Below, piece after piece: positions 1 through 7,551 of a DNA stretch of 13,397 bases. Below the pieces are notes generated by a model that saw only the letters and a program-made list of their open reading frames with translations, did no database searches and was not told where the DNA came from. This stretch comes from CAYUJH01 sp964394585 (GTDB lineage: Bacteria > Bacteroidota > Bacteroidia > Cytophagales > Flammeovirgaceae), in contig CAYMYI010000111.1 of NCBI GenBank assembly GCA_964394585.1, positions 1 to 13,397 of the forward strand, read 5' to 3'. A program made the position numbers and the translations under genes. How positions within the stretch are numbered: the first letter of the stretch is position 1; the number at the start of each line of letters is the position of its first letter.

Positions 1-39
1 CGCTTTGGCGAATTGGCAAAACAACAAAATAAAATTTCC

Positions 40-70
40 CAACAGACTCTTAATCAACGGTCGTCTGTTG
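40..70 (-). terminator. Hairpin over the 3' end of the hydrolase gene, possible terminator
   Basis: CAACAGAC (40-47) and GTCTGTTG (63-70) are perfect 8-bp inverted copies around a 15-nt loop. The stem spans the last codons and stop of the hydrolase gene. On the minus strand the hairpin is followed by GGGAAATTTTATTTTG, so the T-rich stretch starts a few bases late and is interrupted. On the plus strand it is followed by TTTTG. It could terminate the hydrolase operon, or a gene entering from the left edge, or both. The hairpin is seen directly; its function is inferred. Confidence 0.35.
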
Positions 71-988
71 TTTTGATAGAAACGAACGAACTACTTGTAT
101 ACTTTTATCCGGATTTTCTTCCATAGGAATGTGCCCGGTGCTATCCATGAGCACCAACTCAGCATGGGGGATTGCCTCGGCAAAACGTTGCCCCAAGCTA
201 GCTGGAATCCATGCATCTTCTTTCCCCCACATTACAAGCGTAGGGGCTTGAATAGCAGAAAGCTGCTGCGTGCGATCGGTAAAGGGGACTTTTGCCCGCT
301 CGATAAACGCCTCTCGGTTACCTTCGCGCAGGGTGAAGTCGTAATAGCGTTCAATGAGTGCTTCTGTGATTTTGGCGTCGTTGTAATACACTTGTTGCAA
401 GTTCTTTTCAATCAGAAAGCGCGGGGTAATGTATCGCACAATGCCGTTGGCAACAGGTGTTGCGGCTAATGTAAATATCCAAGGTCGTTTTTTGCCGGTA
501 GGGTAGCCGCTAGGGTTTACCAAAATTAATTTTTCCACACGTTGTGGGTATGTAGCGGCAAAGTTCCAGGCGATATTACCCCCTAATGAATTCCCTGCCA
601 GATGGCAACGCTCAATGCCCAGCTCAGCGAGAAATTTAGCCAAAAACGCTACATAGTCGGGGAGTGTGTATCGATGTTCAGGGTGGGGGCCGGTAAGCCC
701 AAATGCGGGCAAATCGAGCCGAATTACTCGATACGTAGCTTTCAGGTTAGTGGTCCATGCATCCCAAGTGTGTAAAGAGGATGCCGTACCGTGCAATAGC
801 ACAAGGGGGACGCCCTCGCCTTCATCGCGGAAATGTACAGGCATACCTTCTATTTCAATAAATTGGGATGCCTCATTTGTATAGTGCTTTTTCAGCTCTT
901 TTATAGGAATATCTGCTTGATATTGGCTACCTAAACCCACCAACAGCAGCAGTATTATTCCCCCTACTATTCTGAGTCCTCGTTTCAT
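50..988 (-). CDS. Membrane-anchored alpha/beta-fold hydrolase
   Basis: A 312-residue alpha/beta hydrolase of the AB_hydrolase_1 type. An N-terminal hydrophobic segment (about residues 6-20) follows Lys2-Arg3 and should act as a membrane anchor or uncleaved signal, placing the enzyme at the periplasmic face. The oxyanion-hole HG is at 66-67 (LLHGTAS). The nucleophile elbow GNSLGG at 132-137 gives Ser134. Asp258 in WGKEDAW and His286 in STGHIP complete the triad. The core is all present, so the protein is probably an active serine hydrolase. The substrate cannot be told: esterase, haloalkane dehalogenase-like and C-C hydrolase relatives share this pattern, though a Ser nucleophile argues against a dehalogenase. 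The start lies 4 bp after the stop of the upstream DinB-like gene, so the two are very likely cotranscribed and perhaps translationally coupled. No good Shine-Dalgarno sequence is visible. Confidence 0.9.
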   Translation of the reverse strand: MKRGLRIVGGIILLLLVGLGSQYQADIPIKELKKHYTNEASQFIEIEGMPVHFRDEGEGVPLVLLHGTASSLHTWDAWTTNLKATYRVIRLDLPAFGLTGPHPEHRYTLPDYVAFLAKFLAELGIERCHLAGNSLGGNIAWNFAATYPQRVEKLILVNPSGYPTGKKRPWIFTLAATPVANGIVRYITPRFLIEKNLQQVYYNDAKITEALIERYYDFTLREGNREAFIERAKVPFTDRTQQLSAIQAPTLVMWGKEDAWIPASLGQRFAEAIPHAELVLMDSTGHIPMEENPDKSIQVVRSFLSKQQTTVD

Positions 989-992
989 CTGC

Positions 993-1577
993 TCATTCTT
1001 TTACTGTTCCCATAAATACGTTTACATTTCCATTGAACGGGTTGCCCGAACTACGACGAAACGAAACCACTTGCCCTACATGCCAAAGCGCATCGGCTAA
1101 AGGGCCGTTTAACAGGTGCCAAAAAGGAACTTCAGTTTGAGGAAATTGTATAGGGTATGCCTCCAAAGAGGCATCAGAAGCTGCTTTTAGTGCCTCGCTC
1201 GCATCTTTCAAAAGCAGCAAGGTTTGGCGGCGTGTTGCCAGAAAAGAAAGGGCTTGCAAGGTAGTATCGCGCTGGTGAACTTGCTGTAATGCTGTGCTGT
1301 ATATCATCTGTGCAAGCCCGTGAATGTGGATAAGGGTTTCCATAGAAGAACGTGCTTCGGCGTTTGGGCGAAATGCCAAATCATCGGGGCGTAGCCCTTC
1401 TGTAGCCCAGTAGTAGCGAAAACCCAGCCCATCGATCATTCGGGCTGTGGTAGTTGCGGCTGTGAACGAAGCAGGGTATGCAGGCATTTGGCGGTAGGGT
1501 AATTCAGTGGCAGGCATATTTTGTCCGTTAGCGAAGGAAATGGTAAAAAGTACTAAACAGTATAGCAGTTTTTTCAT
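993..1577 (-). CDS. Exported DinB-like superfamily protein
   Basis: A 194-residue protein beginning with a signal peptide: MKKLL, a hydrophobic core to about residue 16, then ANGQN as the likely cleavage area. I chose the ATG at 1577 because the signal peptide begins exactly there; an in-frame ATG 13 codons upstream would add a non-signal-like stretch. The rest resembles the DinB/YfiT-like four-helix bundle. It shows an early TLIHIHGL segment (His84, His86) and a late ADALWHVGQVVSFRR segment (His166), which match the positions of the metal-binding His residues in this superfamily; the trailing SSGNP is also typical. Family members bind divalent metals, and some are thiol-dependent transferases. 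The role of exported Bacteroidota members is unknown. It heads a two-gene unit with the alpha/beta hydrolase and is divergent from the MutS-like gene across about 65 bp. Confidence 0.75.
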   Translation of the reverse strand: MKKLLYCLVLFTISFANGQNMPATELPYRQMPAYPASFTAATTTARMIDGLGFRYYWATEGLRPDDLAFRPNAEARSSMETLIHIHGLAQMIYSTALQQVHQRDTTLQALSFLATRRQTLLLLKDASEALKAASDASLEAYPIQFPQTEVPFWHLLNGPLADALWHVGQVVSFRRSSGNPFNGNVNVFMGTVKE

Positions 1578-1642
1578 AGGGGAATTATGTTTACAATCTA
1601 CTTTAAAGGTACACAAACCTTCGTAACCTTTCTTTCGAAACT

Positions 1643-3463
1643 ATGAATATCCCTTCCCCTTCTTCTTTTTTTAAAGAACAGATTGACCTTGCTTCTACCC
1701 AACAGATTGGGCTAAAACGCAGACTCCGACAAACGGCATTATTGCGTGTTTTGGTTTTTTTGGGAGGGTTCATCCTTTTAGCCTATTTTGCTAACGATCG
1801 TCTTGTGTGGGAAACCTTGGCAACGCTGGTAGGGACTGCCCTGCCATTTATATGGTTGATTAAGCGGTTTAATAAGCTAAACTACCAATTGCGTTATGCG
1901 GAAATGCAAGAGAAAATCAACCTTGATGAACTTCATAGGGTGGATCGTACGCTGCAGCACATTGCCGACGATGGGGAAGAATTTATCTCGGACAACCACC
2001 CCTATACTAGCGACCTCGATATTTTTGGAAAAAGCTCTCTTTTTAAGTTTGTGAACCGAACAGCAACCAAACCGGGGCGCACGTTGCTAGCTACATGGTT
2101 GCAACAACCCACCGACATAAAGGTGCTCCAACAGCGCCAAGAAGCAGTGCGTGAGTTGCTGCCCCTTGCCCATTGGCGGCAAGATTTTCAAGTGAAAGGA
2201 AGTATTGATTTGCATGAAGACGCTATCGAAAGCCAACAGTTGCTCCAATGGTTGCAACAGCCGCTTCCTTCGGTACTTACTAAACATACCCTTTGGGTGA
2301 GTGGGATATTGGCATTGGGTTTTGTTGCTTGTGCAGTTTTAGCAATAGTAGGGAAAGCTCCCCTTTCATTACCGCTCCTCGCCTTAGCGGTGAACTTTGG
2401 CTATATCGGGTTTCGTAACAAAGCCTTGCAGGAGGTGCTTACGGTAACTTCAAAAAGTGTTGGGGTGTTGAAATCGTATGCTGCGATGATGCAATGCTTA
2501 GAATCGTTTGCTCCCGATACGGCACTATTGAAAGCACATGTACATGTTTTTAGCCATCAAGGCAAAAAAGCTTCTGTAGAAATTGAAAAACTTGCCAGCA
2601 TACTGTACCAGCTCGAAACTCGGCAAAACATGCTGTTCTTTGCATTTGTCAACCTTCCTTTCGTATATGAAAATCTTCCGTTGTATCGGCTCAACCAATG
2701 GAAACGCCAACATGCTACCGATGTGGCAAAGTGGTTTCAATCGTTAGCAGAAATAGATGCTTTGTGCAGTTTGGCAGCTATGGGATATGCCAACCCCGAT
2801 TTTTCGTTCCCAGAGCTTACCCCCGAAGATTATACCTTAGAGGCCACTCAAATTGGGCATCCGTTATTGCACCCTAAAAAACGTGTTGATAACAATTTCA
2901 CGTTGAAAGGGCAGGGTCAGATAGCCCTTATCACTGGCTCTAACATGGCAGGGAAAACCACTTTTGAACGTACTTTGGGTGTAAATACTGTACTAGCCTT
3001 GGCAGGCGCACCTGTGTGTGCTCGGCACCTACGCCTCTCGCATTTGGAGGTATTTACCAGCATGCGCATTAAAGACTCGCTCGAAGAGCACGTATCTTCG
3101 TTCTATGCGGAGCTAAAGCGTTTTAAAGCGTTGCTCAACCTGCTGGAAAGCAATCGGAAAACGTTTTTTTTACTGGATGAGTTGCTGCGCGGTACCAACT
3201 CCGAAGATCGGCACGATGGCATCCGTGCGATTATCCAGCAACTAATTGAAAGTAACGGGTTTGGGCTAATATCAACTCACGATTTAACACTAGCCGAAAT
3301 GGCTACGGTTTTTCCTGAGCAAATTCGCAACTATAGTTTCAACAGTAGTATTGTAGAAGAAAAGCTTCATTTTAATTACAAACTCGAAACGGGAAAATGC
3401 CACAGTTTCAGCGCTTCCAAACTCATGGAGATGATGGGCATCAAACTAAAAAAGGATGTTTAG
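1643..3463 (+). CDS. Membrane-associated MutS-family ATPase (MutS domain V)
   Basis: A 606-residue protein whose C-terminal third is a MutS ABC-type ATPase. It has Walker A TGSNMAGKTT (431-440), Walker B ending FFLLDELLRG (508-517, Asp512-Glu513), and the H-loop ISTHD (543-547). A C-terminal dimerisation-type helix region (about 581-600: LETGKCHSFSASKLMEMMG) follows. The N-terminal mismatch-recognition domain of true MutS, with its Phe-x-Glu, is absent. Instead there are hydrophobic segments at about 33-50, 57-72, 216-236 and 238-256, predicting two membrane hairpins. A helical lever/clamp-like region (about 270-380) precedes the ATPase. This pattern fits the membrane MutS-like proteins seen in Bacteroidota; the function is unknown, and mismatch repair should not be assumed. 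Its TAG stop overlaps the TAA of the convergent lipoprotein gene. No terminator follows directly; the first plus-strand candidate is near 4168-4200. Confidence 0.85.
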   Translation: MNIPSPSSFFKEQIDLASTQQIGLKRRLRQTALLRVLVFLGGFILLAYFANDRLVWETLATLVGTALPFIWLIKRFNKLNYQLRYAEMQEKINLDELHRVDRTLQHIADDGEEFISDNHPYTSDLDIFGKSSLFKFVNRTATKPGRTLLATWLQQPTDIKVLQQRQEAVRELLPLAHWRQDFQVKGSIDLHEDAIESQQLLQWLQQPLPSVLTKHTLWVSGILALGFVACAVLAIVGKAPLSLPLLALAVNFGYIGFRNKALQEVLTVTSKSVGVLKSYAAMMQCLESFAPDTALLKAHVHVFSHQGKKASVEIEKLASILYQLETRQNMLFFAFVNLPFVYENLPLYRLNQWKRQHATDVAKWFQSLAEIDALCSLAAMGYANPDFSFPELTPEDYTLEATQIGHPLLHPKKRVDNNFTLKGQGQIALITGSNMAGKTTFERTLGVNTVLALAGAPVCARHLRLSHLEVFTSMRIKDSLEEHVSSFYAELKRFKALLNLLESNRKTFFLLDELLRGTNSEDRHDGIRAIIQQLIESNGFGLISTHDLTLAEMATVFPEQIRNYSFNSSIVEEKLHFNYKLETGKCHSFSASKLMEMMGIKLKKDV

Positions 3464-4014
3464 TTGCCACCTTGCCCAATAATAACCGATTCTGTGGTAA
3501 TCTGATTGCTTAGGTTTAACGCACGATCGGCAATTTGCACATCAAATGCTACTTCGTCTCCATTTTCTATCGGAGAGCCTGCTACGCCCACAAACAGCTC
3601 AAAACCGTATATAAGATTCACTTCCAAAGCACCTGTACCATCTTGCAACACAGGGTATCTGCCATCGAAAGTAGCGCCATCTAAAAAAGGAACTTCTTCA
3701 AACGCATCGTTTACTTTTTTCTTCACTTCAATAAAGTAGTTAAACGCAAATTTATTGGGTACTTCTACACCGTTTTCAATGATAGTAGGGCTGTAAGGCG
3801 GATCAACCTGCTCCTTAGAAAGCCCTAAATCGCCGTCGCCATCTTCAATTCGAATCACGATATATACCGAGTCGATGAATTGATCGGGGAACGATTTGTT
3901 CTCGATACTGACGAAGCTGATCGATGGCTCGTTAGGATAGTTAGGTTCGGGGACGCAGCTTGCAAATAGCAAGACCCCTATTGCAACATAGCATAATGAC
4001 TTTAGCTGGCTCAT
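3460..4014 (-). CDS. Asp-rich lipoprotein of unknown function
   Basis: A 184-residue hypothetical lipoprotein. The N-terminus has a signal peptide ending in a lipobox, LLFASC, with Cys20 as the lipidated residue. The residues after Cys20 (VPEPNYP) are not an obvious Asp/Glu-rich surface-export signal, so the final membrane side is uncertain. The body is mostly predicted beta strand and acidic. A striking segment, RIEDGDGDLGL (55-65), resembles the D-x-D-x-D-G calcium-binding loops of EF-hand and thrombospondin type 3 repeats. The same segment recurs in other Bacteroidota lipoproteins that I cannot name. I do not recognise a named family. The gene converges on the MutS-like gene, and the two stops share bases (TTAG). 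It is apparently monocistronic, with its promoter somewhere in 4015-4160. Confidence 0.75.
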   Translation of the reverse strand: MSQLKSLCYVAIGVLLFASCVPEPNYPNEPSISFVSIENKSFPDQFIDSVYIVIRIEDGDGDLGLSKEQVDPPYSPTIIENGVEVPNKFAFNYFIEVKKKVNDAFEEVPFLDGATFDGRYPVLQDGTGALEVNLIYGFELFVGVAGSPIENGDEVAFDVQIADRALNLSNQITTESVIIGQGGN

Positions 4015-4160
4015 GGAATTTTTGATTGGTAAACGCTTGTGAAGATAGTAAACTCTTTATTTTGTAAGTACACAACCCTGTGTGGAATAAGTTCCCAGTA
4101 CGAGGAACACAAATTTTAGTAGAATTTCCTTTTAAAAGCAGGTTCTTTTAGATAAGAATA
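4015..4160. other. Upstream region of the lipoprotein gene with two small hairpins
   Basis: This AT-rich spacer must hold the minus-strand promoter of the lipoprotein gene, but I see no convincing -33/-7 pair. Two short inverted repeats stand out. One is ACACA-accc-TGTGT at about 4070-4085. The other is GTTCC (4091-4095) with GGAAC (4104-4108) around an 8-nt loop. Either could be an operator or chance. Confidence 0.3.
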
Positions 4161-4200
4161 AGAAAAACCACTCCGTAGCACGAAGTGGCTTTTTAATTTT
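4160..4200. terminator. Bidirectional intrinsic terminator
   Basis: CCACT (4168-4172) pairs with AGTGG (4184-4188). After one C/A mismatch an inner CG/CG pair extends the stem over a TAGCA loop. On the minus strand the stem is followed by TTTTTCTTATTC, about 30 bp past the stop of the BNR-repeat gene, so it probably ends that transcript. On the plus strand it is followed by CTTTTTAATTTTTT, so it could also stop transcripts reading through from the MutS-like gene. Confidence 0.65.
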
Positions 4201-4218
4201 TTAGGAAAAGTATAGTGT

Positions 4219-7200
4219 TTATGGATTCATTCGGATAGCGCCCATACCTGCTTCCCAAAGCTGCTTGTTGAGTTCGGGGAGTGTTTTTTTGAGCCATGTA
4301 TCGGCTTGAGCTTCGAGTTTTTTCCACTGGGCATCCAGTTCTTCTTTACGCTCGCGCGACGATTGCGTAACCTGTGGAATGCTGCTATCGGTATGGTTAA
4401 TTAAAAACATGTATTCTGCCGTAAATTTATTGGGGAAGTTCTCTACATCATCGTAGGCTTTCGATTTTCGTTGTACCATTTCCTGGTCCCAAGTATCTAA
4501 AGCGTTTACCACCGTATTAATATTCTTTTTGAGCGAGTCGTCGGTTACAGTGTTCATCAGTTTACGCAACTGCTGCTGTATGTTGTAAAGTTGGTTCACC
4601 TTGTTGTGCATTTCTGCAAGTTTGGTTTCCATTTCTCCCATTATAGCATGGTATGCCGTATACTGTTCAGGTTGCGCCTCGTAATGCGGGTTTGCTACAA
4701 TGTTGGCAGTAGTGGTGAGCGTTTCGCTCCCTACTGTAAGTTGGAGTGTATATTCTCCGGGAGGTGCGATATGCCCTCGGTAATTTGCTTCGATGTATAC
4801 GTTGGGTACGCCTGGCATTATCGGATGGCGCATATCCCATACAAACCGATTGAGACCTTCTTGAGTTGACAGGGTAGGCGCAGGAGGAGGACCGCCCGCA
4901 TACCTTTGATAGGTTTTATCTTTTTTGCTGCTAAACGTACGCACGGTGTCCCCTTCTTTGTTAAGGATCTTAAGCGTTATCTCTTCGGTATCGGGTAGCT
5001 TAGGCAGCTCGTAGTAGAGCACTACACCATTGGCAGGGTTTACCCCTTCAAAATCCATCATTCCTTTAAAATTAGAAGTATTACTGCTATTGAGCGGGCT
5101 TCCCCAATAGCCATATATCGCTTTTTCAGGAGTATAGATTTTTGCAGATTTCTCCGGCTTGTACTGGTTGAGTACATTTAAATCGTCGAGTATCCAGAAG
5201 GAGCGGCCTGAGGTAGCAACTAGCAAATCGCCTTGGTGTACCATTAAATCGTTGATGGGGGTTACCGGCATATTAAGTTGGAAAGACTCCCAAGTGCTTC
5301 CTCCGTTCCAAGAGAGGTAAATACCGGTTTCGGTACCTGCATATAATAAATCTTTTCGGGCTTTGTCTTCGCGCACTACGCGTGTGTAGGCACCGTAGGG
5401 AATTCCAGAGCTGATGTTTTTCCAAGTTTTACCATAATCTGTTGTTTTGTAGAGTGCGGGGGTGTAATCGTTGAATTTGTATCGGGTAGTGGCAATGTAT
5501 GCCGTAGCAGGGTCATGAGGAGAAACCTCAATGGCATTGATAAGGCACTCTTGCAGTCCTTTGGGTGTAACGTTTGCCCAGTTTTTACCTCCATCTTTAG
5601 TGAGGTGTACGAGTCCATCATCGCTACCTGTCCAAAACACCCCTTTTTCGTGCGGCGATTCCACAATGTAGCTGATGGTTCCGTAGTTTTCAGCTCCCAC
5701 GGCTTCGTTGGTATAAGGCCCGCCTCCTTTGCCTTGTTTCTCATCAATATTTCGGGTAAGGTCGGGGGAAATTTCTTCCCAGGTGATGCCTCGGTCGCGT
5801 GTGCGTAGCACTACTTGTGCGCAGTGGTAAAATGTTTCGGGCTCATGTTGCGACCGAATGATGGGGGCATTCCAATTGTAGAGATATTTCATGTCGCGGG
5901 CGGCTTTGCCTAAATACTGTATGGGCGCTGCCATAATTTTAGAACTGGCTTGAGTTTCCATATCGAGCAGCTCGATGGTGCCAAGGTAGCTACCGCCCAT
6001 CACATACCGAGGGTTTTCAGGATCAAACGCAAGGAAAGCACTTTCGCCACCTGCTGAAGGCGACCAGTTGCGTTGGCTAATCCCCCACGATTGGGGTACC
6101 ATGCTAGCTATTTTTACCGAAGAGTTATCTTGCTGCCCTCCATACAGGTTATAGGGGAAAAGGTTATCAGCGGTTACGCGGTAAAACTGGGCAGTAGGCA
6201 TGTTAGCTTGTGTTGACCACGACTCCCCTCTGTTGAACGTAATTGCTGCGCCTCCATCGTTGGAAATGACCATATTTTTTGGATTGTTGGGGTTAATCCA
6301 TAGATCGTGGTAATCGCCATGCGTTCCCGAGAGGGTTTCCCAAGTTTTTCCTCCGTCAATCGAGCGAAGCGCAGGAGCGCTCAACACATAGACCGTATGC
6401 TCGTCTTGCGGGTCGGCAAATACTTCAATGTAATACCAAGCCCGTTGGGTGAGGCGGTTATCATCGCTGATGCGAGCCCAGTTTTTCCCACCATTATCTG
6501 ATACAAACAGCCCTCCTAAATCTTCTTCGGTATCACTTTCTACCAGGGCGTATACTTTATCAGAATTGGCACGGCTTACCGAAACTGCCATTTTCCCTTT
6601 GGGTTTTGGAAGACCTTTTTCTATTTTCTGCCAAGTTTCGCCCCCATCGGTACTTTTATACAAGCCACTGCCATCACCCCCGCTAATCACTTTCCAAGGT
6701 TTGCGTTGGTGATGCCACATTGCAGCGTACAACACATCGGGGAAGTTCATATCTAGTGCGAGTTCGCTACACCCGGTGAGGTCGTTTACAAACAGAACTT
6801 GCTTCCATGTTTTCCCTCCGTCGGTACTTTTGTACACGCCCCGTTCTTGGTTAGGACCGTACAAAGCGCCTTGCGCGGCTACATAGACAATGTCGGGGTT
6901 AGTCGGATGAATTTGGATACGGGCGATGTGCTGCGTTTGCTCTAGCCCAATTTTGTTCCACGTTTTGCCTGCATCGGTCGATTTATAGACCCCATCGCCG
7001 TAAGAAGTCATAACGCCACGAGGAGCATGCTCGCCCATACCGCAATACACAATGTGCGGGTGCGATTCGGAAACGGCAACCGCACCCACCGAGCCGGTTT
7101 TAAAAAATCCGTCTGAAATGTTGTTCCAATGCTGTCCGGCATCTTCGGTTTTCCAAAGACCGCCGCCGGTAGTGCCCATGTAGTAGACCATAGGGTCGTT

Positions 7201-7347
7201 TACCACCCCCGCAGATGACACCGATCGCCCTCCACGAAAAGGACCAATATTACGGTATTTCAAAGGGGCAAAATACTGCTCTGCCGTTTGCGCTAGAGTG
7301 CCGAGCACCCAAAGCATAGCGCATAGAGTAAATAATAATTTTCGCAT
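4219..7347 (-). CDS. Large exported BNR/sortilin-type beta-propeller protein
   Basis: A 1042-residue exported protein. I chose the ATG at 7347 because a signal peptide starts there (MRKLLFTLCAMLWVLGTLAQ, cleavage near residue 20); the reading frame stays open for 56 more codons upstream, but that stretch looks non-coding. The body contains about eleven Asp-box/BNR motifs (S-x-D-x-G-x-T-W type) at about residues 64-74, 120-130, 171-181, 229-239, 280-290, 327-336, 369-377, 513-523, 580-590, 632-642 and 676-686. This is the pattern of VPS10/sortilin-like multi-bladed propellers. An Ig/FlgD-like strand region (about 770-885, with FVWDMRHP at 835-842) follows, then a charged helical tail (about 895-1035). 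Such proteins are often annotated as glycosyl hydrolases, but no glycosidase active site is evident, and Asp boxes are structural. There is no recognisable type 9 secretion C-terminal domain. It is probably periplasmic or outer-membrane associated; its ligand is unknown. It is divergent from the oxidoreductase gene and ends at a hairpin terminator. Confidence 0.85.
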   Translation of the reverse strand: MRKLLFTLCAMLWVLGTLAQTAEQYFAPLKYRNIGPFRGGRSVSSAGVVNDPMVYYMGTTGGGLWKTEDAGQHWNNISDGFFKTGSVGAVAVSESHPHIVYCGMGEHAPRGVMTSYGDGVYKSTDAGKTWNKIGLEQTQHIARIQIHPTNPDIVYVAAQGALYGPNQERGVYKSTDGGKTWKQVLFVNDLTGCSELALDMNFPDVLYAAMWHHQRKPWKVISGGDGSGLYKSTDGGETWQKIEKGLPKPKGKMAVSVSRANSDKVYALVESDTEEDLGGLFVSDNGGKNWARISDDNRLTQRAWYYIEVFADPQDEHTVYVLSAPALRSIDGGKTWETLSGTHGDYHDLWINPNNPKNMVISNDGGAAITFNRGESWSTQANMPTAQFYRVTADNLFPYNLYGGQQDNSSVKIASMVPQSWGISQRNWSPSAGGESAFLAFDPENPRYVMGGSYLGTIELLDMETQASSKIMAAPIQYLGKAARDMKYLYNWNAPIIRSQHEPETFYHCAQVVLRTRDRGITWEEISPDLTRNIDEKQGKGGGPYTNEAVGAENYGTISYIVESPHEKGVFWTGSDDGLVHLTKDGGKNWANVTPKGLQECLINAIEVSPHDPATAYIATTRYKFNDYTPALYKTTDYGKTWKNISSGIPYGAYTRVVREDKARKDLLYAGTETGIYLSWNGGSTWESFQLNMPVTPINDLMVHQGDLLVATSGRSFWILDDLNVLNQYKPEKSAKIYTPEKAIYGYWGSPLNSSNTSNFKGMMDFEGVNPANGVVLYYELPKLPDTEEITLKILNKEGDTVRTFSSKKDKTYQRYAGGPPPAPTLSTQEGLNRFVWDMRHPIMPGVPNVYIEANYRGHIAPPGEYTLQLTVGSETLTTTANIVANPHYEAQPEQYTAYHAIMGEMETKLAEMHNKVNQLYNIQQQLRKLMNTVTDDSLKKNINTVVNALDTWDQEMVQRKSKAYDDVENFPNKFTAEYMFLINHTDSSIPQVTQSSRERKEELDAQWKKLEAQADTWLKKTLPELNKQLWEAGMGAIRMNP

Positions 7348-7542
7348 AATTGATTGTTGAATGATGGTTTTTTCCAATATACAGAATTTGATGACTAAAC
7401 CGATGGAGCTCTTTTCTTCAAACTCAGATACATAAAAATGTGAAAAGAACCCAAAGCAACCTGTGAACAATACGGTTGTACCACTGTTTTTGAAACTGTA
7501 TTTGTATTCTTGCAAAAAGTAAAATTCAGAAAACTAAAAAAT

Positions 7543-7546
7543 GGAG
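7543..7546 (+). promoter_or_regulatory. Shine-Dalgarno GGAG for the oxidoreductase
   Basis: GGAG lies 5 nt before the ATG at 7552. It is the only clear Shine-Dalgarno sequence in the window. It decides this start over the in-frame ATG at 7510, whose extra residues (rich in Lys, Arg) do not belong to the reductase fold. Confidence 0.6.
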
Positions 7547-7551
7547 CAACC

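Noticed and set aside
1..126. Possible plus-strand gene end entering from the left edge
   Set aside because: Three plus frames stop at 30-32, about 77 and 126; none has a recognisable product, and the longer ones run antisense into the hydrolase gene.
1578..1616. N-terminal extension of the DinB-like protein
   Set aside because: A standard signal peptide begins at the ATG at 1577; the extra 13 residues would precede it.
1643..3463. Canonical DNA mismatch repair gene mutS
   Set aside because: The mismatch-recognition domain is absent and the protein has predicted membrane segments, so it is a MutS-family ATPase of unknown role.
7348..7515. N-terminal extension of the BNR-repeat protein to an upstream ATG at 7515
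   Set aside because: It would bury a clear signal peptide that starts at 7347, and would overlap the divergent spacer and the start region of the oxidoreductase.
7348..7551. Promoters in the divergent spacer between the BNR and oxidoreductase genes
   Set aside because: TATTCTTG (plus, near 7505) and TATATTGG (minus) resemble -7 elements, but neither has a -33 TTTG at a proper distance.
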